Shown: positions 16,632 to 24,380 of the stretch, one piece after another
How the letters are laid out: each line of letters starts with the position of its first letter
Position numbering within the stretch: the first letter of the stretch is position 1
Assembly (NCBI RefSeq): GCF_040549525.1
Contig: NZ_JBEPTM010000004.1
Coordinates: 186,001-250,000 of the forward strand
DNA: 64,000 bases
Direction: 5' to 3'
Source: Lacisediminihabitans sp040549525
GTDB lineage: Bacteria; Actinomycetota; Actinomycetes; Actinomycetales; Microbacteriaceae
The notes under the pieces: model-generated
Databases searched by the model: none
What the model was told of the DNA's origin: nothing
The model's input: the letters and a program-made list of their open reading frames with translations, nothing else
Made by a program: the position numbers and the translations under genes

Positions 16632-18041
16632 TTACGGCGTTGCCGAGCGTTCGATGAGGCGTGTGATCGCGAGGGTGGGGATGGCGAGCCAGCCCGGGCG
16701 GTTTCTGGCTTCGTAGACGGCTTCGTAGAGCGCCTTGTCGATCTCGAAGGCGTCGAGCACGGCCCGGTGTTCGCGCAGGTCCCGGCCGGAGCGTTCGATG
16801 TAGCCGTCGACGAAGGCCCGTCGGCAGGCGGATGCCCAGGCCGCCGCGGATTCGCCCGGATGCGACAGGGCGAAGGATCCGGCGACATAGTCGAAGGATC
16901 GCAGCATGCCCGCGACATCCCTCAGCGGGATGTCCGGGAGCGAACGCTCGCTCATCGGGCGCATCGGTTCGCCCTCGAAGTCCAGCACGACCCAGCCGCG
17001 ACCGGGTACCGCGAGCACCTGACCGAGGTGGAAGTCGCCGTGGATGCGCTGAAGGGCCGGCCACGGGCTGGCTGCGGCCTCGTGATACACCCGCTCGAGG
17101 GCGGGGTGGTATTCCGACAGACCGGGCACCTCCGCGGCCGCGAGCTCGAAGCGATAGCGCATGCTCGCGACCGTCGTGGCGATATCCGAGGGGGTAGTGG
17201 CCCGGGAGGGCAGCGCCGAACGCAGGGTCTCATGCATCTCCGCCGTCGTCACGCCGAGGGCACGGGCACGCTCGGTGAAGTCTTCGCCGACCTCGGCCGC
17301 GTGCACGGCCACTCTCCAGGCGTCTTCGACCCCGGGCAGGAACTCCTGCGCGAACGCGAGGTGGCCGGTCGCGATTCCCTCGGCCATCCCGCTGTCGGTC
17401 CAGAGGCCGGTGACGTGCCCGATAGATCGTGGAGCGACGGTGCTGCCCGCGGCGCCGAGAGCTTCGGTGAGCGTCACATCCGGATTCTCGCCGTGATGAA
17501 TTGCTCGAAAGAGTTTGCAGATGATCGGGGTTGACGGCGTGCCGTCGGGGCTCGCCACCTGGAAGATGATGGAGCTGTTCGACTGCTCGCCGCCCAACAC
17601 GCGGGACGAGACGAACTGCACCGGGGCGGAGTCGGGCGTGTGATGCCCACGGGCGACGAGCGGGCCGCCGCTGTTGGCCGCCGCCGGGCCATCGGTCTCG
17701 TGAGCCTCACCGTCATCGAGGATCATGCGCAGCAGCGCCTCCGCGAAGGCCGGGTCGTGAGGGCCGTCGTAGATGTAGCGTCGACCGTTCTCCACGTCGA
17801 AGGAGGCCACCAGCGCGTTCTCGGCGCCGTCGAGCGGTTCGCTGCGTTCTGTGAGCGGCACTTGGTACAGCAGGGGATGCTCGGCGTCATCGAGCACGAG
17901 GTAGACGCGGATCACCGCTGCACTGTTCGGGGCGGCGAGCCCGAATCCGCCGATGACCTGGAGCTGTGGTGCGCGCGACTTGCCGGCGTACCAGCGCTGC
18001 TTCGTCATCCAGGATTCGAGATAGTCGGGAACGCCGGCCAC
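16632..18041 (-). CDS. mak: Maltokinase
   Basis: About 469 residues. Phosphorylates maltose to maltose 1-phosphate with ATP, feeding the GlgE alpha-glucan pathway from trehalose. The N-terminus has the diagnostic TKQRWYAGKSRAP of the maltokinase N-cap, followed by an APH-like kinase with HGDFHLGQ (catalytic loop, about residue 332) and VLDFEGEP (metal-binding aspartate, about 346). The GTG at 18041 is preferred to the one at 18047 because GGAGG is five bases before it and overlaps the other. TATCCT (18081-18076) is a plausible -10. TreS and GlgE/GlgB genes, usual neighbours, are not in the window. Confidence 0.9.
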   Translation of the reverse strand: MAGVPDYLESWMTKQRWYAGKSRAPQLQVIGGFGLAAPNSAAVIRVYLVLDDAEHPLLYQVPLTERSEPLDGAENALVASFDVENGRRYIYDGPHDPAFAEALLRMILDDGEAHETDGPAAANSGGPLVARGHHTPDSAPVQFVSSRVLGGEQSNSSIIFQVASPDGTPSTPIICKLFRAIHHGENPDVTLTEALGAAGSTVAPRSIGHVTGLWTDSGMAEGIATGHLAFAQEFLPGVEDAWRVAVHAAEVGEDFTERARALGVTTAEMHETLRSALPSRATTPSDIATTVASMRYRFELAAAEVPGLSEYHPALERVYHEAAASPWPALQRIHGDFHLGQVLAVPGRGWVVLDFEGEPMRPMSERSLPDIPLRDVAGMLRSFDYVAGSFALSHPGESAAAWASACRRAFVDGYIERSGRDLREHRAVLDAFEIDKALYEAVYEARNRPGWLAIPTLAITRLIERSATP

Positions 18042-18150
18042 GGGCACCTCCAGCGTTTGGGGGCGCTGAGCGCCGAGGATAGGACTCTCCTTACCCTACG
18101 CAGCGCACAGCGGATCGGGCACCCCTTGACATGCGGCGGCTTCGAAGTGC

Positions 18151-18209
18151 CCCCTGTTCGGGTGAACCCCGCTCTGGGGGCAGACACGCGTCTCATCAGC
18201 CCATATTGT
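18151..18209 (+). promoter_or_regulatory. Fourth copy of the tandem CCC-TTC-GGGG promoter element
   Basis: CCCCTGTTCGGG (18151-18162) and CCCCGCTCTGGGG (18167-18179) have their central triplets 15 bp apart, and TATTGT (18204-18209) starts 24 bp after the second box. This is the same geometry as the promoters of the three NERD genes (39.8, 47.3 and 48.1 kb). The product transcribed from here is unclear: a 48-codon ORF at 18239 or the gene at 18393. Confidence 0.5.
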
Positions 18210-18238
18210 TCTAGGTAGCACCACCGGGGGACACCTGG

Positions 18239-18385
18239 GTGGCGGCGACTTCGCGAGAGTCGCAAGGCGGGATACGGGGGTATGCCCGATCTTCGGCCCT
18301 CGCAGAAACGAAGTCGTCGCCCCCATGGACCCGTCCTGGGGAGCAGGCTGAGGACCCGCCGTTCGCCCAACTCACTGCCTCATAA
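18239..18385 (+). CDS. Candidate 48-residue small protein (doubtful)
   Basis: A GTG with GGGGGA eight bases upstream opens a 48-codon frame that ends in TAA at 18383-18385; the stop overlaps the -10 of the next gene. It is directly downstream of the promoter element shared with NERD genes, whose own Shine-Dalgarno sequences are also GGGGGA-like. Against it: third-position GC is only about two thirds, clearly lower than in neighbouring genes, and the composition (Ser, Pro, Gln, Gly) is not protein-like. The same stretch could instead be a structured 5' leader: GCGACT-TCGCGAG-AGTCGC (18245-18263) is a hairpin. Confidence 0.25.
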   Translation: MAATSRESQGGIRGYARSSALAETKSSPPWTRPGEQAEDPPFAQLTAS

Positions 18386-18392
18386 TGAGCAG

Positions 18393-18797
18393 ATGATCTC
18401 CGTATCCCTCGCTCATGATCTCCGCTCCGCCGGGGTGCGCTGGCGCCCCGTCTCGGGTGACTCCTTCGTGATCACCCGTGAAGGGTTCGAGAGTGATGTC
18501 TTCGTCGTGAGCGATATGACCATCGAGTCCCACGAGTTCGAGACCGGCACGATTCTCGGCTTCAACGGCACAACGGAGTGGGCCCTTGACTCGGTCGCCA
18601 TCGAGGATGCCCTCTGGTTGCCGCGCGAAGACCAGTTGCGCGAGCTTCTCGGCGGCACCTTCGAGTCGCTCTCGCGCTCAGCCACGGGATACACCGTTGC
18701 CCTGGTCGTCACCGGGGAACGCACCGAGTGGGAAGCCGCCGAGCCGGCCGACGCCTATGCCGCTGCCCTCCTGCGGCTGGTGCGCGCCGCGGCCTGA
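18393..18797 (+). CDS. Conserved small protein, often annotated as CpaE-like
   Basis: 134 residues. I recognise this as a Microbacteriaceae protein with the core HEFETGTILGFNGTTEWALD and LPREDQLRELLGG; databases often call it pilus assembly protein CpaE, but it lacks the CpaE receiver-like and ATPase domains, so the name is probably wrong and the function unknown. No membrane segment. CATAAT (18381-18386) exactly six bases before the ATG indicates a leaderless mRNA and excludes longer in-frame starts such as 18282. Confidence 0.75.
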   Translation: MISVSLAHDLRSAGVRWRPVSGDSFVITREGFESDVFVVSDMTIESHEFETGTILGFNGTTEWALDSVAIEDALWLPREDQLRELLGGTFESLSRSATGYTVALVVTGERTEWEAAEPADAYAAALLRLVRAAA

Positions 18798-18831
18798 GAC
18801 CTGAACCCGGGTGGGCTGGCCGTGGAGAGGG

Positions 18832-19722
18832 TTATTCGCGCACCGCGAGCAGGAAGGCGTTCATTCCCGCGGTCAACTCGCGGTCGACGGGAAAGTCGAG
18901 CCCGTCGAGACGATTCACCGGCGCGGCCAGGCGAACGCTCGATGCCAGCCACACGGCATCCGCCGTTCCGAGGTCGGCGGGTGAGGGCTGGGCGAGACCC
19001 GTCTGCAGCCCCTGACTCGCGGCGTACCGGAACATGTTCGACTGGGTCGTGCCGTCGAGGATGCCGAGCCTCGGCCCCGGGGTGAGGATGCGGTCGCCCA
19101 CCCGGTAGACCACTGTCGACGTCGGCCCCTCGAGCACGTAGCCGTCGCTCGACACGAAGATGACGTCGTCCGCGTCGCGCCGGGCGGCCTCCCGCATCAC
19201 CGCGCGGTTCACCGCGTAGCTGAGCGTCTTCGCCCCGGCCAGAAGCCACGGGGAGGTGGTCTCCACGTCGTGCCGGTATCCGCGATCGAGCGTGACAACG
19301 GAGATCCCGTCGCCGCGAGCGGCGCTGTGGTCCGGAGAGGCGCTCGCGAACGCCCAGCCGGTGGGGCGGTCGTCGCCCTCGACGCCTCGGCTCAGCACGA
19401 TCTTCACGGAAGCCTCTTCCACCGGGTCGATCGCGGCGATCGCGGCGAAGATCGCCGCACGCCAGGCCGCGACATCGGGTGCCGGCAGCTCGAGCAGTCG
19501 CGCGGATTCACCGAACCGCCGGAGGTGGTGTTCGAGCGCCTGCGGTGCCCCCTGGCCGAGGCCGATCGTCTCGAATATGCCATCTCCCCGGGTCGCGGCG
19601 AGGTCCAGAGCACTGAGCACCGGATCGAGCGGGTCGAACTCCGTGAGATCCGGTGCGCCGACACGGTGCGGAGGGGCCGAAGCCGATGGCCGGTTGAGCA
19701 GGATCAGGGCAGAGGAGGGCAC
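18832..19722 (-). CDS. pabC: Class IV PLP aminotransferase, probable aminodeoxychorismate lyase
   Basis: 296 residues from a GTG. Fold-type IV PLP enzyme: RGDGIFETIGL near the N-terminus, the PLP lysine in AGAKTLSYAVNRA (about residue 161), EGPTSTVVY and the phosphate-binding GILDGTTQS near the C-terminus. RGDGIFET and the absence of the branched-chain-type signature suggest 4-amino-4-deoxychorismate lyase (p-aminobenzoate for folate), although D-amino acid transaminase is hard to exclude. CAGAAT (19734-19729) six bases before the GTG supports the start. The MFS gene at 21214 is upstream with a 16-base gap, so both could also be read as one unit. Confidence 0.8.
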   Translation of the reverse strand: MPSSALILLNRPSASAPPHRVGAPDLTEFDPLDPVLSALDLAATRGDGIFETIGLGQGAPQALEHHLRRFGESARLLELPAPDVAAWRAAIFAAIAAIDPVEEASVKIVLSRGVEGDDRPTGWAFASASPDHSAARGDGISVVTLDRGYRHDVETTSPWLLAGAKTLSYAVNRAVMREAARRDADDVIFVSSDGYVLEGPTSTVVYRVGDRILTPGPRLGILDGTTQSNMFRYAASQGLQTGLAQPSPADLGTADAVWLASSVRLAAPVNRLDGLDFPVDRELTAGMNAFLLAVRE

Positions 19723-19738
19723 TGTGCCATTCTGCCGC

Positions 19739-21214
19739 TCAGCGCTCGGGGAGGGTGATAGGCATGCTGGCGGTGTCGCCGTATTCGCGGCCACGGCGGG
19801 GGATGAAGAATGCCACGATCGCACCGACGAGGGCGACGCTGCTTCCGATCGTGAAGATGATGCGGAAGGCCTCGCTCGTCGGGATGGCCGCACCGCCGGA
19901 GATGACGAGGTGCGAGGAGATGATAAGGCCGACCACGGTCGCGGCGATCGTCGATCCGAGGGTGCGCATCACCGAATTGAGACCGTTGGCCGCTGCCGTC
20001 TCGGTGGGGGGCACGACCCGCATGATGAGCGTCGGCATCGCCGAATAGGCGAAACCGACGCCGAAGCCGACGATCGTGGAAACGAGGATGACGTGCCAGA
20101 TCTCGCTGTGCAGCCAGATGGCGATGGCGAAGGCCACGGTGATGATCAGGCCGCCGAGGATGAGACTGGTGCGAGGACCGCGGGCAGCGGACAGCCGAGC
20201 GGCCACGGGTGACATCGCGAACATCACGAGTCCGAGAGGCATCAGGCAGAGGCTCGACACGATGAGCGTCTGGCCGAGCCCCACCCCGGTGCTGGTCGGA
20301 GCCTCGAGCAGCACGGGCAGCGCCGCTGTCGTGATGAAGAAGGCGAAGCCAACAGAGATCGAGGCGAGGTTGGTGAGCAACACCGGTCGTCGGGCCGCCA
20401 CCCGCAGGTCCACGAGCGCATCGGTGGTGCGCAGTTCGACCACTCCCCACACCACCAGCACGACGACGCCTCCGATCAGCAGGCCGAGCGTCGTCGGGCT
20501 GGTCCATCCCCATTCGCTGCCCTTGGAGATGGCGAGCAGGATACCGACGAGACCGATGCCGAATCCGACCGCGCCGAGGAAGTCGAACCGTCCGCCGGCC
20601 CGCAGCGTCGATACCGGCACGATGGAGCCGACAAGCACGATCGCGACGATCGCGAGGGCGGTGGCCAGCCAGAACAGGTAGTGGTAGTCGAAGTTCTGGG
20701 CGATCAGGGCGGCGACCGGAAGTCCGACGGCCCCACCGACGCCGAGCGTCGCGCTGACCAGGGCGACGGCGCCGCCGAGGTTCCGGGGGTGGATGACGTC
20801 GCGCAGGATGCTGATCCCCAGGGCGATCACCCCCAGCCCGACGCCCTGGAACACCCGCCCGACGATCATCGGGATCAGGGTGTTGGAGAGCGCGGAGATG
20901 ATGGATCCGCCGGCCATGAGCATCAGGAGCACCATGACGACGCGCCGCTTGCCGTACATGTCGCCGAGGCGGCCGCTGATCGGCGTGGAGATCGCGGCGG
21001 CGAGGAGCGTTGAGGTCAGGACCCACGTGGCATCCGCCGTCGTCGTGTCGAGGAAGTCGGGCAGGCGCGGGATGATCGGCGTGACGAGAGTCTGCATGAA
21101 CGCCGCGATGAGGCCGGTGAGAGCCAGCGTGGTGGTGATCGCCCGGTCGCTCGGCCGCTTGCTCAGGCGGGCACGCTCGGCGGTCGTGAGGGAACGGTCC
21201 GGGGAAGGGGGCAT
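19739..21214 (-). CDS. MFS drug exporter, DHA2 (14-helix) type
   Basis: 491 residues. About 14 membrane helices; motif A GRLGDMYGKRRV in loop 2-3, motif B in GRVFQGVGLGVIALG and motif C-like GLGVGGAVGLPVAALI in helix 5 mark the drug:H+ antiporter-2 (EmrB/QacA) group. TPIIPRLPDFL and the ATWVLTSTLLAAA stretch are typical of actinobacterial exporters. Substrate not predictable. TAGGGT (21226-21221) six bases upstream of ATG implies a leaderless mRNA. Confidence 0.9.
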   Translation of the reverse strand: MPPSPDRSLTTAERARLSKRPSDRAITTTLALTGLIAAFMQTLVTPIIPRLPDFLDTTTADATWVLTSTLLAAAISTPISGRLGDMYGKRRVVMVLLMLMAGGSIISALSNTLIPMIVGRVFQGVGLGVIALGISILRDVIHPRNLGGAVALVSATLGVGGAVGLPVAALIAQNFDYHYLFWLATALAIVAIVLVGSIVPVSTLRAGGRFDFLGAVGFGIGLVGILLAISKGSEWGWTSPTTLGLLIGGVVVLVVWGVVELRTTDALVDLRVAARRPVLLTNLASISVGFAFFITTAALPVLLEAPTSTGVGLGQTLIVSSLCLMPLGLVMFAMSPVAARLSAARGPRTSLILGGLIITVAFAIAIWLHSEIWHVILVSTIVGFGVGFAYSAMPTLIMRVVPPTETAAANGLNSVMRTLGSTIAATVVGLIISSHLVISGGAAIPTSEAFRIIFTIGSSVALVGAIVAFFIPRRGREYGDTASMPITLPER

Positions 21215-21282
21215 CGTTTCACCCTAATCCTCACCGGGCGATCCTCCCGCCTCGCTGAGCGGGGAGGAGGACCCGCGGAGCG

Positions 21283-22578
21283 TCAGCGCGAGAGCGTGTA
21301 GATGCCCCAGTCGTCCACGTGCCAGTCGATCCACCCGTTGGTGCGCTGCAGCGAGACCGAAATCGTGAATGGATCGCTCTTCGCGTTCGTTGCGGAACAG
21401 CTGAAGCTCTGGCCGATGATGACCGGCAGGTTCTTCGCGCAGTCCACGGTGATGTCCGCGCCGATGATGGAGGCGTCGGAGGCGATGGATTGTTCGGCTT
21501 GGGTGGCGAAGACGTGGGGCAGTGCGGAGATGATGAGGCCGGGTACGACGAGGACGGATCCGATTTGGAGGATGCCGAGGGCGGCCCAGACGAGGACGGG
21601 GGCGAATCCGAGGGGGCCGACTTTGGAGAGGCTCATGGAGCGGGCGAGGAGGTAGACGGGGGCGGTGAGAAGGGCCCAGGCCCAGCTGGCGCGGTGTTCG
21701 TATCCGGCGCGTCCGAGGGCGGCGCGGTCGGCGATGGCGAGGATGACGACGGCGAGGTAGGAGGTGCCCCAGATTGCGGGGGTGACCCACATGTTGAGGC
21801 TGGAGCCGAGGCCGAGGAGCAGCAGGAGGCTGAAGACGAGGAGGAGCAGGGGGACGAGGGCGATGATCCAGACCGGCGCGGTGTAGATCGGCAACCTCGC
21901 CGCAGAGCGACCACGATCATCGCTGTAGCGAACCTCACGACGGTCGGCCCCGTCGTCGAGTCGGATGGGCCCTTCCGGTGCGCTCTCGGCGGTCACCGGC
22001 GTGCCGAAGACAGAGCCCTCGGTCGCGCCGAATGCGGTGCGGGGCACGAACACTTCCCGGGCGCCGGCCCAATCATCGACCGGTTCATCGTCCACCGGTT
22101 CATCGTCCACAGGGTCGTGCAGCGGGGCGTCGGAGATCGGGGCGCGCTGCGGGGCGGCGGGGATCGGTGCGGTCGCGGGCTCGGTGCTCGTCGCTGCGGA
22201 GGGTGGGGCGGCGAGGGCCTCCGCGGTCACGGTGCTCTCGGAGATGGGTTCCTCGACGGGCGAGTCGGAAACCGGGGCATCGATCTCCCGCAGGGTCACG
22301 CTGGCGGGTGCCCGGCGATCCGCGCCATCCCGCGCGTCGTCTTCGTCGGTGCGGAGTGCCGACTGTTGCTCGTCCCGCTCCCGCTGCTCGCGCTGCTGCC
22401 GGCGGGTGGGGAGTTCCTCGTCGGCGTAGGCGAGACGGGTGGGAACCTGCATCACCAGCGGGGGGCGGGCCTCCGTGGTGAGTTCGGTCCAGGCGTGATT
22501 GTTCCACCAGCGGAGCTGGGGCAGACCCATGGGGTCCGGGTACCAGCCGGCCGGCACTGTCACGTCGTCCTCGAACAT
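21283..22578 (-). CDS. DUF2510 membrane protein A (tandem paralogue)
   Basis: 431 residues. N-terminal DUF2510 (VPAGWYPDPMG...LRWWNNHAWTE, residues 6-30), an acidic and Ala/Pro-rich disordered region with a repeated DDEPV unit (to about 215), then a hydrophobic region with four membrane segments (about 225-360) and a C-terminal exterior domain with two cysteines (VDCAKNLPVIIGQSFSC) resembling DUF4333. Start 22578 is set by homology with paralogue B; the ATG 24 bases further upstream is an alternative and has ACTAAT six bases before it. The membrane and DUF4333-like region is almost identical to that of B at the DNA level. Confidence 0.8.
   Translation of the reverse strand: MFEDDVTVPAGWYPDPMGLPQLRWWNNHAWTELTTEARPPLVMQVPTRLAYADEELPTRRQQREQRERDEQQSALRTDEDDARDGADRRAPASVTLREIDAPVSDSPVEEPISESTVTAEALAAPPSAATSTEPATAPIPAAPQRAPISDAPLHDPVDDEPVDDEPVDDWAGAREVFVPRTAFGATEGSVFGTPVTAESAPEGPIRLDDGADRREVRYSDDRGRSAARLPIYTAPVWIIALVPLLLLVFSLLLLLGLGSSLNMWVTPAIWGTSYLAVVILAIADRAALGRAGYEHRASWAWALLTAPVYLLARSMSLSKVGPLGFAPVLVWAALGILQIGSVLVVPGLIISALPHVFATQAEQSIASDASIIGADITVDCAKNLPVIIGQSFSCSATNAKSDPFTISVSLQRTNGWIDWHVDDWGIYTLSR
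21422..21923. repeat. 502-bp direct repeat, copy A
   Basis: Aligns without gaps to 22841-23342 with four mismatches (about 99% identity); three of the four change an amino acid (T/I, G/E, A/S). Flanking coding sequence of the two genes is much less similar. Inside the repeat, Gln and Glu are CAA and GAA and Leu is nearly always CTC, unlike the rest of both genes. Confidence 0.9.
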
Positions 22579-22586
22579 CTGCCCTC
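22468..22586. repeat. 119-bp direct repeat over the 5' ends, copy A
   Basis: Identical to 23938-24056. It covers the DUF2510 motif, the start codon and the first eight upstream bases including part of the Shine-Dalgarno. Confidence 0.9.
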
Positions 22587-22698
22587 TCGCAGTCGGCTTC
22601 ATGGCCAGATTAGTGGGAATTCGGTCTTCGCGGCATCCCGCAGTATTTTCTCGATTGACGCGGGGTCGGGAACCGGTGCTCTATCCCCGCGCGGGAGT

Positions 22699-24048
22699 TC
22701 AGGTCGTCGGTGCTCCATGCAGGTAGCCCCAGTCGCTCACGTGCCAGTCGATCCACCCGTTGGTGCGCTGCAGCACCACGGTGAGGTTGTAGTGATCCTT
22801 GCCGCTGGTCGCCACGCAGTCGAAGGTCTGGCCCACGAGCACCGGCAGGTTCTTCGCGCAGTCCACGGTGATGTCCGCGCCGATGATGGAGGCGTCGGAG
22901 GCGATGGATTGTTCGGCTTGGATGGCGAAGACGTGGGGCAGTGCGGAGATGATGAGGCCGGGTACGACGAGGACGGATTCGATTTGGAGGATGCCGAGGG
23001 CGGCCCAGACGAGGACGGGGGCGAATCCCAGGGGGCCGACTTTGGAGAGGCTCATGGAGCGGGCGAGGAGGTAGACGGGGGCGGTGAGAAGGGCCCAGGC
23101 CCAGCTGGCGCGGTGTTCGTATCCGGCGCGTCCGAGGGCGGCGCGGTCGGCGATGGCGAGGATGACGACGGCGAGGTAGGAGGTGCCCCAGATTGCGGGG
23201 GTGACCCACATGTTGAGGCTGGAGCCGAGGCCGAGGAGCAGCAGGAGGCTGAAGACGAGGAGGAGCAGGGGGACGAGGGAGATGATCCAGACCGGCGCGG
23301 TGTAGATCGGCAACCTCGCCGCAGAGCGACCACGATCATCGCCGTACGCCTCCCGGGGGTCATCCAGTGGAGAGTCGGGGGTTGCCCGCTCTCGCTGGGC
23401 GGCGGACTCCTCGCGGGCGGGTTCGGCCGAACGAGGCCGGAACAACGCTTCGAAGGACTCGGAATTGCCGGGTGCGGAGGGCTTCGGTGTGAGGTCCAGA
23501 GGGGAGGCATCGATCGAGTCGTAGTCGATGGTGTCGACGTTCTCTATCGGCCCGGTCGGACCCCCGGAGGCGGCTCGTGTGGCTGCAGAGGGGGTCGGAA
23601 GCGAGGCGGAAGCGCGATCGCCCGGGTCGACAGCGTCGTCATCGTCTTCTGTGTGGTCGAAGGCCGCCGGTGCGGAGCGGGGGTCGTCATCGAAATCGAG
23701 ATCGAGATCGCGATCGCGATCGACGTCAGCATCGGCGGATGCCGGGGGATCGATCTCCCGCAGGGTCACGGTGAGCGGAGAGTGGGCCGCCGCCGCATCC
23801 CTCGCGTCGCCTTCGTCGGTGGCGAGGGTGGCGTATTCTTCGTCGCGTTCGCGCTGCTCACGCTGCTGGCGGCGGGTCGGCAGCTCGTCATCCGCATAGG
23901 CGAGGCGAGTCGCGGTCTGCACCACCAATGGCGGGCCGGCCTCCGTGGTGAGTTCGGTCCAGGCGTGATTGTTCCACCAGCGGAGCTGGGGCAGACCCAT
24001 GGGGTCCGGGTACCAGCCGGCCGGCACTGTCACGTCGTCCTCGAACAT
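22699..24048 (-). CDS. DUF2510 membrane protein B (tandem paralogue)
   Basis: 449 residues, same architecture as protein A: DUF2510 (6-30), long acidic disordered segment with Asp/Arg and Asp/Leu dipeptide runs (about 95-120, encoded by a near-perfect hexamer repeat at 23693-23725), four membrane segments, and a two-cysteine DUF4333-like exterior domain (DCAKNLPVLVGQTFDC). AGGAGG four bases before the ATG fixes the start. It is transcribed before A with a 120-base gap, so the pair may be co-transcribed or A may have its own promoter. Function unknown; DUF2510 proteins are common in actinobacterial cell-envelope contexts. Confidence 0.85.
   Translation of the reverse strand: MFEDDVTVPAGWYPDPMGLPQLRWWNNHAWTELTTEAGPPLVVQTATRLAYADDELPTRRQQREQRERDEEYATLATDEGDARDAAAAHSPLTVTLREIDPPASADADVDRDRDLDLDFDDDPRSAPAAFDHTEDDDDAVDPGDRASASLPTPSAATRAASGGPTGPIENVDTIDYDSIDASPLDLTPKPSAPGNSESFEALFRPRSAEPAREESAAQRERATPDSPLDDPREAYGDDRGRSAARLPIYTAPVWIISLVPLLLLVFSLLLLLGLGSSLNMWVTPAIWGTSYLAVVILAIADRAALGRAGYEHRASWAWALLTAPVYLLARSMSLSKVGPLGFAPVLVWAALGILQIESVLVVPGLIISALPHVFAIQAEQSIASDASIIGADITVDCAKNLPVLVGQTFDCVATSGKDHYNLTVVLQRTNGWIDWHVSDWGYLHGAPTT
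22841..23342. repeat. 502-bp direct repeat, copy B
   Basis: Partner of 21422-21923, offset 1419 bp. Confidence 0.9.
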
Positions 24049-24056
24049 CTGCCCTC
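23938..24056. repeat. 119-bp direct repeat over the 5' ends, copy B
   Basis: Partner of 22468-22586, offset 1470 bp, with no mismatch. Confidence 0.9.
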
Positions 24057-24380
24057 CTGAAGTCGGCTCTTTTACCTGGGAACTATGGATACCCAGTACG
24101 GGCTCTCCGGGGTAACGCTAAACATTCGGGTGTGCTAAACCTATCGCCCGGAACAGCATCTGACCGGGGGTTTCTGGCCCTCTGCTGGCCCCAGTTGGGG
24201 GCGCAGTCCACGCCGTTTTCCGGGTCGTGCCACAGACCATCCATCCCTTTCACGAATCGCTAAGCTCGTCTCGGCGGTATTGCCACAATCGAGCCGCCAG
24301 CGCGATATCCAGCGCGGTGCTGGACCGCGGACCGCATCGGACAACGGCGCGGTGAAAAGCCACGAGGCAATGGAGCCACA
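24049..24380. promoter_or_regulatory. Divergent intergenic region between DUF2510 B and aspA
   Basis: 332 bases with no ORF I trust. For the minus gene, TATCCA and CATAGT hexamers about 30 bases upstream are -10 candidates. CCCCAGTTGGGG (24189-24200) is a perfect-arm palindrome. For aspA, GCTAAG near 24270 and GGTATT near 24276 are weak -10 candidates, so I cannot place its promoter with confidence. Two TGCTAAAC/CGCTAAAC words (24116-24140) are spaced 19 bp apart. Confidence 0.35.

Noticed and set aside
18096..18326. 76-codon minus-strand frame upstream of maltokinase
   Set aside because: No promoter or Shine-Dalgarno, poor composition, and it is antisense to the promoter element at 18151.
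23693..23725. CGAGAT/CGCGAT hexamer run as a CRISPR or satellite
   Set aside because: It is a short in-frame Asp/Arg/Leu codon repeat inside the acidic linker of DUF2510 protein B.
21319..24060. A 913-codon plus-strand frame with internal repeats across the DUF2510 genes
   Set aside because: Antisense shadow of the two paralogues; the repeats are just the mirrored duplicated blocks.
24189..24200. CCCCAGTTGGGG as a NERD-type element
   Set aside because: Single box, no partner at 15 bp on either strand and no -10 at 24-26 bp.
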